From JANQEU01 sp965228045 (GTDB lineage Bacteria > Bacteroidota > Bacteroidia > Cytophagales > Cyclobacteriaceae): a stretch of 64,000 nucleotides of DNA. Positions 17,907 to 27,488 of this stretch are shown piece by piece. Both the position numbers and the translations under genes were made by a program. Below the pieces are notes generated by a model, which searched no databases, was not told where the DNA came from, and was given only the letters and a program-made list of their open reading frames with translations. Location of the stretch: contig OZ245789.1 of assembly GCA_965228045.1 (NCBI GenBank), forward strand, positions 1,798,001-1,862,000. Reading direction: 5' to 3'. Numbering within the stretch: the stretch's first letter is position 1; each line of letters begins with the position of its first letter.

Positions 17907-19115
17907 TTGCTAGTTAATATATTCAAGTCGGCGGCGGAAGGAGTAGTTGTTACAGATAACAATGGCGTCATACGTATGGCCAACCCAAGAACCTCCGAAA
18001 TCTTTGGCTATGAGACGCAAGAGCTGGAGGGTAAACAATTGAATATTTTACTTCCGGACCGAATACATGCTACACATAATAAGCACCATAAGAACTATGT
18101 CAATGACCCACACCCGAGGTCAATGGGGAAGGGCCTGGACCTTTTTGGTAAAAAGAAGGATGGCAGTGAAGTGCCTCTGGAGATAAGTCTTAATCCTTTT
18201 GAACAGGAAAACGAGCAATTTGTGGCTGCCTTTATCGTGGATGTCACCGAAAAGAAAAGGATGGAACGAGACCTGAAGCAATACACCCAGAACCTTGAGA
18301 AACTTGTTCAGGAGAGGACGCAAGAGTTAGAGCATTTAAACCTTGGATTAAGGTCACAGGTGATTGAACGGAAAAACGCCGAGGCGGAATTGCTGGAGAG
18401 CCAAAAGCAGCTGGAAAAGATGCTTGAGAATGAAAGGGAGCTGAATGTTTTGAAAAGCCGATTTGTATCTATGGCCTCTCATGAGTTCAGAACTCCCCTG
18501 AGTACGATTCTTTCTTCCATGTCATTGTTGGAGCGATACATGGACAAAGGAGAACCGGAGAAAGGCTCCAAACACATTGAGAAAGTAAAAAACTCTGTGC
18601 GACATCTGACAGGGATCCTGGAAGATTTTCTGTCACTTGGAAAACTCGAGGAAGGTAAAGTAGAGATGAATCCGGAGGTGTTTGAAGTTCGTCCTTTCCT
18701 CGAAGAAGTATTGGAGGACTTTTCATCTTTTGTAAAACCCGGTCAGCACCTGACTTTGGATTGCCCGGAAGGGATGACCATTGAGACGGATAAGAAAATG
18801 TTTCGCCAGGTAATGATAAACCTGATTTCCAATGCCATTAAATACAGTGAGGAAGGGAATATAAACATCACTTTTGAAGATTCTTCAAAACACTACCTAA
18901 TCTCAGTAAGCGATCAGGGGATGGGCATTCCCAATTCAGATAAAAAGAACATGTTCAGCCGGTTTTTCAGGGCGGGAAACGCTATAAACATCGAAGGAAC
19001 GGGCCTCGGTCTGAATATTGTACAGAAACATCTTGAATTGCTTGGAGGGGATATTGACTTCGAAAGTGAGGTAGGAGTTGGTACTACTTTTTATATTCGC
19101 TTAAAAAAATCCTGA
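17907..19115 (+). CDS. PAS-domain sensor histidine kinase
   Basis: A soluble hybridless histidine kinase of about 402 residues. A PAS domain opens it (IFKSAAEGVVVTDNNG ... IFGYETQELEGKQLN), then a coiled coil rich in E/K/Q (FNR-independent, roughly 120-195), a HisKA domain with MASHEFRTPLST (phospho-His), and an intact HATPase with N-box NLISNAIKYS, DQGMGIP and GTGLGLNI. No membrane segments, so it senses an internal signal; no heme or flavin ligand can be assigned. I chose the TTG at 17907, which has AGGA five bases upstream and leads straight into the PAS domain; a TTG at 17844 would add 21 unrelated residues. Its stop overlaps the next start (TGATG), so kinase and regulator form one operon, divergent from usp-cco. 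Confidence 0.87.
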   Translation: MLVNIFKSAAEGVVVTDNNGVIRMANPRTSEIFGYETQELEGKQLNILLPDRIHATHNKHHKNYVNDPHPRSMGKGLDLFGKKKDGSEVPLEISLNPFEQENEQFVAAFIVDVTEKKRMERDLKQYTQNLEKLVQERTQELEHLNLGLRSQVIERKNAEAELLESQKQLEKMLENERELNVLKSRFVSMASHEFRTPLSTILSSMSLLERYMDKGEPEKGSKHIEKVKNSVRHLTGILEDFLSLGKLEEGKVEMNPEVFEVRPFLEEVLEDFSSFVKPGQHLTLDCPEGMTIETDKKMFRQVMINLISNAIKYSEEGNINITFEDSSKHYLISVSDQGMGIPNSDKKNMFSRFFRAGNAINIEGTGLGLNIVQKHLELLGGDIDFESEVGVGTTFYIRLKKS

Positions 19116-20167
19116 TGCCTCGTAAAATCCTTGTTATAGAAGATCATGAAGATGTAAGGGAAAACATATGTGAAATTCTGGAGCTTTCTGAATACGAGGT
19201 GGTGCAGGCTCCAAATGGCAAGGATGGAGTGAAGCTGGCCCGCAGTGAGAAACCTGACCTGATTCTTTGCGATATCATGATGCCAGGACTAGATGGATAT
19301 GAAGTACTCTATCTGCTTGGCAAGCAGTCAGAAACCGCCGGAATTCCTTTTATATTTCTTACGGCAAAAGCCGAAAAGGAGGACTTCCGTAAGGGAATGA
19401 GCATGGGTGCAGATGACTATCTGGTCAAGCCATTTGAGGAAATAGAGCTATTAAATGCAATTGAAAATCGTCTGAAAAAATTCGACAGACTGCGGGATGC
19501 CGGTACTTCCGGCATTCAGAAATTCGTGTCAGAACTAAGTGAACAATTTCCCAAATCCAATTTTACGGATAACAGCCTGATCAAACACTTTGCCAAGGGC
19601 GAGATCATATACAAGGAGGAGGACTTTCCTCATTATTTATTTCAGGTCAGGAAAGGCAAGGTCAAGTGCTATAAGATCAATTCCGATGGCAAAGAGTTCA
19701 TTCTCGATGTCATGGGTGAGGGCGATTTTATGGGACAAATGGCACTTATTCAGGACATGAATCATACGGAGTTTGCGCAGGCACTTGAAGATTGTGAGTT
19801 AGTCGCGATCCCCAGAAATGATTTCCAATCGCTGATCCATGAACGATCAGAGGTATCCACGCAGTTCATTAGACTACTTTCTCGCCATCTGGTGGATAAG
19901 GAGAAAGAATTGATGTCCATGGCCTACGATACAGTCAGGAAAAGGACCGCCGATGCACTGGTCAAAATGTACGACAAGTATCATGATGGAACTGATAAAC
20001 CAGTGGTTTTCGAGTTAAACCGAAATGATCTGGCCAGCATCGTAGGTACAGCTACCGAATCCGCCATCAGGATGCTATCCGAATTCAAAAAGGACGGCTG
20101 GATCGCGGTAGATCGCGGAGATATCGAGATTCTGAACATCAATAAACTCCGCGAAGTCCGCTATTAG
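19115..20167 (+). CDS. Receiver-CRP fusion transcription regulator
   Basis: A 350-residue protein joining a response-regulator receiver domain (1-125: acidic pair E9-D10, phospho-acceptor D53, conserved Lys in YLVKPF near 105) to a CRP/FNR-type module: cyclic-nucleotide-binding fold at about 150-265 (LFQVRKGKVKCYKIN, GEGDFMGQMAL) and a winged HTH at about 290-345 (RNDLASIVGTATESAIRML). There is no FNR-like cysteine cluster, so oxygen sensing through Fe-S is unlikely; phosphorylation by the overlapping kinase gene is the likely input. Given its place next to usp-cco, it may control those genes, which is inference. The convergent ppdK stop is 2 bases away. Confidence 0.9.
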   Translation: MPRKILVIEDHEDVRENICEILELSEYEVVQAPNGKDGVKLARSEKPDLILCDIMMPGLDGYEVLYLLGKQSETAGIPFIFLTAKAEKEDFRKGMSMGADDYLVKPFEEIELLNAIENRLKKFDRLRDAGTSGIQKFVSELSEQFPKSNFTDNSLIKHFAKGEIIYKEEDFPHYLFQVRKGKVKCYKINSDGKEFILDVMGEGDFMGQMALIQDMNHTEFAQALEDCELVAIPRNDFQSLIHERSEVSTQFIRLLSRHLVDKEKELMSMAYDTVRKRTADALVKMYDKYHDGTDKPVVFELNRNDLASIVGTATESAIRMLSEFKKDGWIAVDRGDIEILNINKLREVRY

Positions 20168-20169
20168 AA

Positions 20170-22905
20170 TCAGTGGTGCAGGTTGGCACGCGCTGCAGCT
20201 ACCTTGGCTATTGGTACCCGATAGGGTGAACAACTCACATAGTTTAACCCAATCTGATGACAAAATGCCACTGAAACGGGATCTCCACCGTGTTCTCCAC
20301 ATATGCCGATTTTCAGGTTTTTTCTGATGGCCCTTCCTTTTTTCACTCCGGTTTTCACCAATTTGCCCACTCCTTCCTGATCCAGTTCCACGAATGGATC
20401 CGCCTTCAAAGTACCTTGTTTGAGGTATTCGGGAAGAAACCTGGCGGCATCATCGCGTGAAAAGCCAAACGTCATTTGTGTAAGATCATTGGTTCCAAAA
20501 GAGAAAAACTCAGCATGGGCCGCAATTTGATCGGCAATCAATGCGGCCCTCGGCACTTCAATCATTGTACCGATCTTGTATTCCACAAAATCATGATACT
20601 CGGCAGACACCTTTTTAAAGACGGTTTTGATTAGGTCCGACTGTTGTTTATACTCATTTACAGTACCTACCAATGGGACCATAATCTCCGGAATGGCTTT
20701 GATGCCTCGTGTTTTGAGATTAAAAGCTGCCTCTGCGATAGCTCTTACCTGCATGCTGGTAATTTCGGGATAGGTTATACCTAATCTACAACCACGATGC
20801 CCCATCATGGGATTTGCTTCTTTCAATTGATTAATCCTGATTCTGACATAATCCTCCGATTTACCGATTGCTGCGGCTAGTTCAGAAATACTTTTCTCAT
20901 CCTGAGGCAGGAATTCATGCAAGGGGGGATCAAGGAGTCGTATGGTGATGGGGAGACCTTTCATGGTTTCCATCATCTCACCAAAGTCTGCCCGCTGCAT
21001 GGGCAGAAGTCGGGCAAGCGCCTCTTCACGATCCTCTGTGCTTTCAGCCATGATCATTTCTCTCATTGCCAGGATCCTGTCATCTTTGAAGAACATGTGT
21101 TCGGTTCTGCAGAGTCCGATTCCTTCCGCGCCGAAAGATTTGGCAATAGATGCATTTTCCGGGGTATCAGCATTGGCCCGCACTTTAAGCTTTGCCCTGG
21201 AATCGGCTATGGCCAATAAATCTGTCAGATCACCTGTTAAGGTAGGGTTGATGGTCTCAATTTTACCCTCGAAGACCCAACCTTTGGATCCATCCAATGA
21301 AATCCAATCTCCTTCATGCAGTACCTTATTTTCAATAGATAAGGTTTTCTTCCGATAATCAATATTCAGGGAACCTGCTCCCGATATGCAACATTTGCCC
21401 ATACCTCTTGCGACTACCGCAGCATGCGAGGTCATACCACCTGTAGCGGTAAGGATTCCATTCGCCGCGTTCATTCCGGCAAGGTCCTCTGGAGATGTTT
21501 CATTCCGAACCAGCACAACCTGTTTTCCATTTTCAACCCATTTCACGGCTTCATCCGATGAAAATACGATCTGCCCCGTGGTTGCTCCCGGAGAAGCCGG
21601 AAGCCCATGAGCAATTGGTTCTAGCTTTTTCAAAACCTTCTGGTCAAAAATCGGATGAAGCAACTCATCAATTTTTTTAGGATCCATTTTCGACAGTAGC
21701 GTGTCTTCATCGATCATTCCATCCCGGTACATTTCCATGCCAATTCTTACCATTGCTGTTCCTGTACGCTTACCATTTCTGGTCTGCAGGATCCATAGCT
21801 TATTCTCCTGAATGGTGAATTCAAGGTCCTGCATGTCTTTGAAATGACTTTCAAGTTTTATCTCAATAGATTTTAACTCTTTGAATACTTTGGGCATATA
21901 CTCCTCAAGTGACACATAATTCTGCCTCCGTTCTTCTTCTGTCACCCTGGCTAATTCGGCCCATTTCTTAGACCCTTTAAGGGTAATTTGGTGGGGTGTT
22001 CTGATGCCTGCTACCACATCCTCACCCTGTGCATCCACCAGGTATTCTCCATTGAACACATTTTCGCCGGTGGCCGCATCTCTGGTGAAAGCTACTCCGG
22101 ATGCAGAGTGATTACCCATATTGCCAAATACCATCGCCTGGACGTTCACTGCTGTACCCCATTCCTCGGGAATTCGATTTAAGTGTCTGTAAATCACTGC
22201 TCTTGGGGTGTGCCACGACTCAAAAACCGCCATGATGGAGTTCCAAAGCTGCTCCATTGGGTCTTGTGGAAATTCAGTTCCGACAAGTTCATAGATTTTC
22301 TCTTTGTACCTCTTCACGAGGATAATCAGATCGTCAGTGGTAAGATCCTGATCTGTTCTGGCACCAGTGTCTTTCTTAAGCTGTTCCATTACCTCTTCGA
22401 AAATGTCTTCTTCCTGGTCCACCAGCTCGTTGACTTTCATGACCACATCTCCATACATTTGGATGAACCTTCGATAGGAGTCCCAGGCAAAGTGAGATTT
22501 TCCTGTTTTCATGGCGAGACCTTCCACTACATCGTCGTTTAAACCAATATCCAAAACAGTGTCCATCATGCCTGGCATGGAATCCCGGGCACCGGACCTG
22601 ACTGATAGAAGTAGCGGCTCCGTGGGATCACCGAAGGTCAGGCCCATAGTGTTCTCTATGTAATTTAATCCGGTCATCATCTGCTCGCTAAGCAGCTCTC
22701 TGGTTTTCAAATTCCCCAATTTGTGATATTGGGTGCAGACATCTGTGGTGATGGTAAAACCCGGGGGCACCGGAAGACCTATACGACTCATTTCGGCCAG
22801 ATTGGCTCCTTTACCTCCTAAAAGTGGTTTCATTTCGGCATTTCCTTCCGTCCTTTCCGGACCGAACAGGAATAAATGTTTTGTGTCCCGGACCAGCGTT
22901 TCCAT
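20170..22905 (-). CDS. ppdK: Pyruvate, phosphate dikinase
   Basis: A 911-residue PPDK, full length for the family. The N-terminal nucleotide-binding part includes LLGGKGANLAEM and SVRSGARDSMPGMMDT; the phospho-His domain has GGMTSHAAVVARGMGKCC with the catalytic His; the C-terminal PEP/pyruvate barrel has GTEHMFF-type and FSFGTNDLTQMTFGFSRDD motifs, ending in GICGEHGGDP. It interconverts pyruvate + ATP + Pi with PEP + AMP + PPi in the cytoplasm, linking glycolysis and gluconeogenesis. I use the ATG at 22905; a TTG at 22941 would add 12 residues without homology. No regulatory protein gene is adjacent. Confidence 0.95.
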   Translation of the reverse strand: METLVRDTKHLFLFGPERTEGNAEMKPLLGGKGANLAEMSRIGLPVPPGFTITTDVCTQYHKLGNLKTRELLSEQMMTGLNYIENTMGLTFGDPTEPLLLSVRSGARDSMPGMMDTVLDIGLNDDVVEGLAMKTGKSHFAWDSYRRFIQMYGDVVMKVNELVDQEEDIFEEVMEQLKKDTGARTDQDLTTDDLIILVKRYKEKIYELVGTEFPQDPMEQLWNSIMAVFESWHTPRAVIYRHLNRIPEEWGTAVNVQAMVFGNMGNHSASGVAFTRDAATGENVFNGEYLVDAQGEDVVAGIRTPHQITLKGSKKWAELARVTEEERRQNYVSLEEYMPKVFKELKSIEIKLESHFKDMQDLEFTIQENKLWILQTRNGKRTGTAMVRIGMEMYRDGMIDEDTLLSKMDPKKIDELLHPIFDQKVLKKLEPIAHGLPASPGATTGQIVFSSDEAVKWVENGKQVVLVRNETSPEDLAGMNAANGILTATGGMTSHAAVVARGMGKCCISGAGSLNIDYRKKTLSIENKVLHEGDWISLDGSKGWVFEGKIETINPTLTGDLTDLLAIADSRAKLKVRANADTPENASIAKSFGAEGIGLCRTEHMFFKDDRILAMREMIMAESTEDREEALARLLPMQRADFGEMMETMKGLPITIRLLDPPLHEFLPQDEKSISELAAAIGKSEDYVRIRINQLKEANPMMGHRGCRLGITYPEITSMQVRAIAEAAFNLKTRGIKAIPEIMVPLVGTVNEYKQQSDLIKTVFKKVSAEYHDFVEYKIGTMIEVPRAALIADQIAAHAEFFSFGTNDLTQMTFGFSRDDAARFLPEYLKQGTLKADPFVELDQEGVGKLVKTGVKKGRAIRKNLKIGICGEHGGDPVSVAFCHQIGLNYVSCSPYRVPIAKVAAARANLHH

Positions 22906-23000
22906 ATTTTGATTGTTTAATTTCTTTACGATTTTAATCAACCTATACTTCCTGGTTTATGACGGATGTTAAGTGAGATACTGATTTATATTGGGATCCC

Positions 23001-23705
23001 CTAAAGAATGATACTTTCCAAAAAACTCCCAAGAAAGTAGGCCAGAAGTGAAGCGGTCGAGCCAAGTACAAGTGTCTCCATTATACCTCTGTATTTCGGA
23101 CGGTTGTTGAGCGAGCTCTTTAGATAGCCAATGAAAATAAAGCTTAACGCGGTAAGAGAAGAGGAAACCGTAAAAAGGTTGGCTGTTACGGGATTGAAAT
23201 AGTCTACCACATAGATCAAAAGAGGAATGAATCCCAGAATAATAAAGGAGATAAAAGTGATGACAGCATTTAAGAAGGGACTATGATCGGGTTTTATCAA
23301 TCCGATCTCCTCTTTCATCATCAGGTCCACCCAGCGGTCCTTGTCTTCTGTTATAGTGTCTATTGCTCTTTCCAGTTGGTCTCCTTCAAAGCCTTTGCCT
23401 TGAAATATGGCTCGTACTTCTTCTCTTTCTGATTCAGGGAAGTTTTCGACTTCAAAATATTCTCTTTTCCTAAGCTTATGGTAGCGCTCCACCTCTGATT
23501 TGCTGGATAGGAAACTGCCTACTGACATAGAAAACCCATCAGCAATAAGATTCGCAAATCCCAAAATAATTACGATAGAGCTGTCCAAATGGGCCCCGGC
23601 GGCACCTGAGACCACCGCAAAAGTCGTCACAGCACCATCAATCCCTCCATAAACAAACTCCGGAAGCAATGACGTGACTTGACTTTTAATCGACTTTTTT
23701 TCCAT
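23001..23705 (-). CDS. VIT1/CCC1-family membrane transporter
   Basis: A 234-residue membrane protein of the vacuolar iron transporter family. Helix 1 contains FVYGGIDGAVTTFAVVSGAAGA, followed by LGFANLIADGFSMSVGSFLSSKSE, the family hallmarks including the Asp that sits in the transport path. A cytoplasmic charged segment (about 70-125) with several Glu corresponds to the metal-binding domain between helices 2 and 3, and three more helices follow. By family it moves Fe2+ or Mn2+ out of the cytoplasm. The ATG at 23705 directly follows a GTG at 23708, and I use the ATG. Confidence 0.88.
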   Translation of the reverse strand: MEKKSIKSQVTSLLPEFVYGGIDGAVTTFAVVSGAAGAHLDSSIVIILGFANLIADGFSMSVGSFLSSKSEVERYHKLRKREYFEVENFPESEREEVRAIFQGKGFEGDQLERAIDTITEDKDRWVDLMMKEEIGLIKPDHSPFLNAVITFISFIILGFIPLLIYVVDYFNPVTANLFTVSSSLTALSFIFIGYLKSSLNNRPKYRGIMETLVLGSTASLLAYFLGSFLESIIL

Positions 23706-23837
23706 CACAATTGTGAAGATGATAAACAGTGCCGGTAAATGTTAATGACCAAAGTCAGGTCGCAAGCTCTGTTTCCTCATAAAATTACATCATTGGATGC
23801 AATAACTTTTGTCTGTACAAAATGTAAAAATACCCCG

Positions 23838-24611
23838 ATGAAAGCCTTACATATACCCGCAATTGATACCATTCGACGGAAAAAATTTTCCGACAGGAAG
23901 AAGCTTTTAGATTCTTTTCAGGATTTGATCGAATTGAAAACCGAGAGAAATAACCTTATTGAAGTCGAGTCTAAACTGCATTTTTTCATCGCATTAAGCA
24001 TTTCCCTGTTCCTGATCATACTGACCTTTGAGCATCAGTTTAAGACCACGTCTGTCACTCTTGATGTATCAGATGATGCCAACACCATAGAGACGCTTGC
24101 AGAAATCCCGAAGACTACACAACCGCCGCCACCACCCCCTCCAAAGGTGATCCCTCAGCGAATAGTCGAAGTGGCAGATACGAGGGTTGTGGACGAGATA
24201 CAAGTTGAAATGGATGTGGAAATGCACGAGGAGACCATTGTAGAGGAGATCATTTACGTCATGCCAGAGCCTGAAGAGGAAGAAAAAGTGGAGGAGATAT
24301 TTCAGATAGTAGAAAAGTATCCTGAACCTGTGGGAGGATATCCAGCCTTTTACTCTTATTTATCTGACCATCTCAAGTACCCTGTTTCTGCTTTGCGGGT
24401 AGGTGTATCCGGAAGAGTATTTGTGCAGTTTGTGGTAGAAAAGGATGGGTCCTTGTCTAATATTCTGGTGGTAAAGGGCATAGGATTTGGTTGCGATGAG
24501 GAAGCCGTGCGGGTATTAAAAAATGCTCCTCCCTGGCAGCCCGGCAAACAAAGAGGAAGGGCCGTACGCGTGAGGCAAAGCCTTCCTATATTTTTTGAGA
24601 TCACGAATTAG
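23838..24611 (+). CDS. TonB-like energy transducer protein
   Basis: A 257-residue protein. A cytoplasmic stretch of about 60 residues leads into a membrane helix (FFIALSISLFLIILTF), then a proline run (PPPPPPP near 125), a long acidic linker rich in E and V (about 140-185), and a TonB C-terminal domain of about 80 residues with GGYPAFYSYLSDHLKYP and GRVFVQFVVEKDGSL. It would carry proton-motive energy to outer membrane receptors. No exbB or exbD is nearby. I start at the ATG at 23838; the longer frame from 23739 adds 33 residues unlike the family. The 3' end overlaps the convergent helicase by 11 bases. Confidence 0.85.
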   Translation: MKALHIPAIDTIRRKKFSDRKKLLDSFQDLIELKTERNNLIEVESKLHFFIALSISLFLIILTFEHQFKTTSVTLDVSDDANTIETLAEIPKTTQPPPPPPPKVIPQRIVEVADTRVVDEIQVEMDVEMHEETIVEEIIYVMPEPEEEEKVEEIFQIVEKYPEPVGGYPAFYSYLSDHLKYPVSALRVGVSGRVFVQFVVEKDGSLSNILVVKGIGFGCDEEAVRVLKNAPPWQPGKQRGRAVRVRQSLPIFFEITN

Positions 24612-26799
24612 CCGGTGCATTGGATTTGACAAAGGCCACGACAAACTTGATATCACCATAGGTGTATTCATCTCCCAGCTTGGACTTGATCGGTCCAAGT
24701 TGGGTAGTATTCACAACTTCCATGACTTTAAGAATGTTTTCCAGTTTCTCCTGTTCCACAAATTTTTGAACTTCTATTTTACCTGACTCCACATATTTGC
24801 TAAGGTGTGTTTCGATGGTTCCGGGGCTCAAATTACGCTTTTCTGCGATTTCTTCAATAGAAAGCCCTTCTTCATAAAGGTCGAAGGAAACCTCGACTGT
24901 ATTGATTTTTACTGAAGAAGTCTGGGAGGTAGGTTTTGGCAAAAGGGATTTGAGCTGGTCTTTCTTTGGTTCATTGCCTTCCTTAATTGCTGTTAGTATG
25001 ACTTTTGACTTGTCTATTTCGAACTGCTTCTTTTGGAAAGCTTCTTTCAATGCGAGGACCTCTTTTCTGTATTTAGTCACCCGATTTTTCACCTTTAAGT
25101 CTTCAAGATGTGAATTAATACCCTTCACGATGTCCTGAATTCGGGGTGTAAAGAAAGTCTCGGCTTTTGTCACACGCTCTATAAGTAACTGGATGAAATC
25201 CGAGTCCTGTTCATTATAATTCGCAAGCTGTTTTCTGAATTTTCGAGCTACTTCCTCCAGGTCTACGGTATCGGATATCAGCTTTTGTGTCCATTCACGA
25301 TACTGTTGTTTGGCTGTTTTTTTCTTTTCCTTATCGAAATCACGGAAATGCTGGTGAAGCTCACGGTGTAGGGGCTGGAAATCGAATGAACTCATGGCCA
25401 CTCCTTTCAAAAATGATTTTTGCTCAGCAAGCAAACCCTCCTGAAGTATGTCTTTTGACGGTTTGGTTTCGGTAAACCTCAAAACGGATGCTTCGCTACC
25501 CAATATGTCATCGGGAATCGGGGCCGTTAGTGTAAGTCCCTCCAGCGAAGTAAGCCTGCTCAATGCTACGTAGATCTGACCTGGTGCAAAAGCTCCACTT
25601 ACATCTATCACAGCGTTTTCGAATGTCAATCCCTGGCTCTTGTGCACGGTAATGGCCCAGGCGAGCTTGACAGGAAATTGCTTGAAAGTACCAATCGTTT
25701 GCTCTTCTACCTCATCTTGTCCGGGATTGAGGTGGAATCGTTTATTTTCCCATACAAACTGCTCCAATTCTATGGTCTGACCATCACAATTCACCAGGAT
25801 CTGGTCCTCATGCAGCTCTACGACTTCCCCGATTTTACCGTTGAAAAACCGCTGCTCACCCGTAGGGTCATTTTTGATGAAAATCACCTGAGCACCTTCC
25901 TTTAGCTGAAGCTGAAAAGTGGCCGGATACATGGTTTCGGGAAAATCATCTTCAATTACTGCTGTGTATGTGTACAATTCATTGTGAATGTCATGCAGCT
26001 TGGTCTGATTGATCTTATCTGCCTTATAGTTATGTGTGGTGATGAAGATGGTATTATCAAGTTCATAATATTCCTGAAAATGACGGTTAAGGACCAACAG
26101 ATCATCCGAAGTGAGTTGATTGTTTCGGAGATTATTGAGAATATCAATGAACTCCTGATCGCTTTGACGATAAATTCGCTCCAGCTCAATGTAGATAGGG
26201 GGTGAGTTTTTTAGGGCATGAGATTCAAAGAAATAGGAGCTGGGATAATATCGATCGATGAGCGGTTTTTCATCATCTTTCACCACAGGTGGTAGCTGCA
26301 GCAAATCCCCGATAAAAAGGAGCTGTAGTCCTCCAAATGGGGCCTGCGACCTTCTGATACTCTTTAGGACCGTATCCATACAATCCAATGTATCTGCCCG
26401 TAGCATACTCACTTCATCGATGATCAGGAGATCTAATTCACGAAGGAGTTTCCTTTTGGAGGTGTTTATCTTCATGTTGGAGAGCACCGATCTGGGCGTA
26501 TTGACTCTCTGGTTATCGAAAGACGAGTTTACGTACATTTCATCCGGAACGAACGTTCCGAATGGAAGCTGAAGCAGAGAATGAAGGGTCACGCCACCGG
26601 CATTGATCGCTGCAATACCCGTAGGAGCCGCTATGACGCATTTCTTGAAACTGGTACTGGCTATTTTTCTTAGGAAAGTGGTTTTGCCTGTACCAGCCTT
26701 ACCAGTCAGAAAAATGTGTCGATGCGTGGTATTGACATAATTCGCCGCCAGTGAAGCCAGTAAATTGTCTTCATCGTTCGATTCCATAGCTGAGTTCAT
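24601..26799 (-). CDS. PIF1-like DNA helicase with C-terminal HTH
   Basis: A 732-residue superfamily 1B helicase. Walker A is LTGKAGTGKTTFLRKI (about 31-46), Walker B is LLIIDEVSML (about 126-135), and motif VI region VHKSQGLTFENAVIDVSGAF ... YVALSR lies near 390-415. The C-terminal part is a coiled helical region followed by a helix-turn-helix (LSIEEIAEKRNLSPGTIETHL), of the kind found at the end of RecQ and Bacteroidota PIF1 helicases. PIF1 enzymes unwind DNA 5' to 3', resolving G-quadruplexes and R-loops. A TACCTTTC box ends 4 bases before the ATG. Confidence 0.9.
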   Translation of the reverse strand: MNSAMESNDEDNLLASLAANYVNTTHRHIFLTGKAGTGKTTFLRKIASTSFKKCVIAAPTGIAAINAGGVTLHSLLQLPFGTFVPDEMYVNSSFDNQRVNTPRSVLSNMKINTSKRKLLRELDLLIIDEVSMLRADTLDCMDTVLKSIRRSQAPFGGLQLLFIGDLLQLPPVVKDDEKPLIDRYYPSSYFFESHALKNSPPIYIELERIYRQSDQEFIDILNNLRNNQLTSDDLLVLNRHFQEYYELDNTIFITTHNYKADKINQTKLHDIHNELYTYTAVIEDDFPETMYPATFQLQLKEGAQVIFIKNDPTGEQRFFNGKIGEVVELHEDQILVNCDGQTIELEQFVWENKRFHLNPGQDEVEEQTIGTFKQFPVKLAWAITVHKSQGLTFENAVIDVSGAFAPGQIYVALSRLTSLEGLTLTAPIPDDILGSEASVLRFTETKPSKDILQEGLLAEQKSFLKGVAMSSFDFQPLHRELHQHFRDFDKEKKKTAKQQYREWTQKLISDTVDLEEVARKFRKQLANYNEQDSDFIQLLIERVTKAETFFTPRIQDIVKGINSHLEDLKVKNRVTKYRKEVLALKEAFQKKQFEIDKSKVILTAIKEGNEPKKDQLKSLLPKPTSQTSSVKINTVEVSFDLYEEGLSIEEIAEKRNLSPGTIETHLSKYVESGKIEVQKFVEQEKLENILKVMEVVNTTQLGPIKSKLGDEYTYGDIKFVVAFVKSNAPANS

Positions 26800-26803
26800 G
26801 GTC

Positions 26804-26811
26804 GAAAGGTA
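26804..26811 (-). promoter_or_regulatory. Near-consensus -7 box before the PIF1-like helicase
   Basis: The minus strand reads TACCTTTC, one base off TAnnTTTG, ending 4 bases before the ATG at 26799. Same spacing as the guaA and usp boxes. Confidence 0.25.
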
Positions 26812-26912
26812 TCATTTTTTGCTTTTTTTCAAGAGAGTTGTGTCAATGATTAAAAATTTGAAATTGAATTATTCTATTTTTTTTATTTTGCTTCTTCATT
26901 TTACTCACTTCT

Positions 26913-27488
26913 ATGCTGTCAGATTTTCAAAGGAAAAAATTAACGTATTTCTTTCATCTGCTGGATGATAACAAAAATGGCTATTTGCAATTAGAGGATT
27001 TTTCGGAAATAGCTGAAGAATTGTGCATTAATCTGGAATATGAATTTGAAAGTAGTGATCATAAGTTCATTGTAGACAAATCAGTTGGACTTTTTTATAA
27101 GCTGCTGAAAGACATACCTCATGAAGAGAAGCAAATCATAAGCCTCGAAGCATGGCTTGATTTTTTCGATAAGAAACTGATCTCTAACAGAAATGAAGAA
27201 TTACTTGATGAATACATAGAGTTATTCATTGGTTTCCTTTTCGATCTGTTTGATGAAAACCATGATGGATACATCAGTGTAGATGAATATGCGGACCTCT
27301 TTGTTACATATGGTATTGACATAAAGTATTCGGCCAAATCCTTCGTCAATCTTGACATCAATCAGGATGGTAAATTGTCCAAAAATGAATTGATCCATGC
27401 GGCGGAGACGTTTATGACTTCGGACGATCCCTCTCAAAAAGGAAACTGGATATTTGGTAATTGGGATTCCATTGAGCGCATAGTGTGA
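26913..27488 (+). CDS. EF-hand calcium-binding protein, second copy
   Basis: A 191-residue soluble protein homologous along its whole length to the EF-hand protein at 4899-5477. Loops lie at 18-29 (DDNKNGYLQLED), 114-125 (DENHDGYISVDE) and 148-159 (DINQDGKLSKNE); unlike in the other copy all three keep Gly at loop position 6. The C-terminal tail SDDPSQKGNWIFGNW is shared almost unchanged, which suggests a functional motif outside the loops. The protein has no signal peptide, so it probably binds calcium in the cytoplasm as buffer or sensor. The neighbours (helicase divergent, aspartyl protease downstream) give no hint of a target. Confidence 0.87.
   Translation: MLSDFQRKKLTYFFHLLDDNKNGYLQLEDFSEIAEELCINLEYEFESSDHKFIVDKSVGLFYKLLKDIPHEEKQIISLEAWLDFFDKKLISNRNEELLDEYIELFIGFLFDLFDENHDGYISVDEYADLFVTYGIDIKYSAKSFVNLDINQDGKLSKNELIHAAETFMTSDDPSQKGNWIFGNWDSIERIV

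Noticed and set aside
23739..23837. An N-terminal extension of the TonB-like protein
   Set aside because: The 33 extra residues have no resemblance to the family and a proper ATG follows at 23838.
26845..26967. A frame from an ATG at about 26845 starting with a hydrophobic stretch (NYSIFFILLLHFTHFYAV), like a signal peptide, before the EF-hand gene
   Set aside because: It runs on for about 40 residues into the EF-hand gene in another frame, in an AT-rich stretch where hydrophobic codons arise by chance; no ribosome site.
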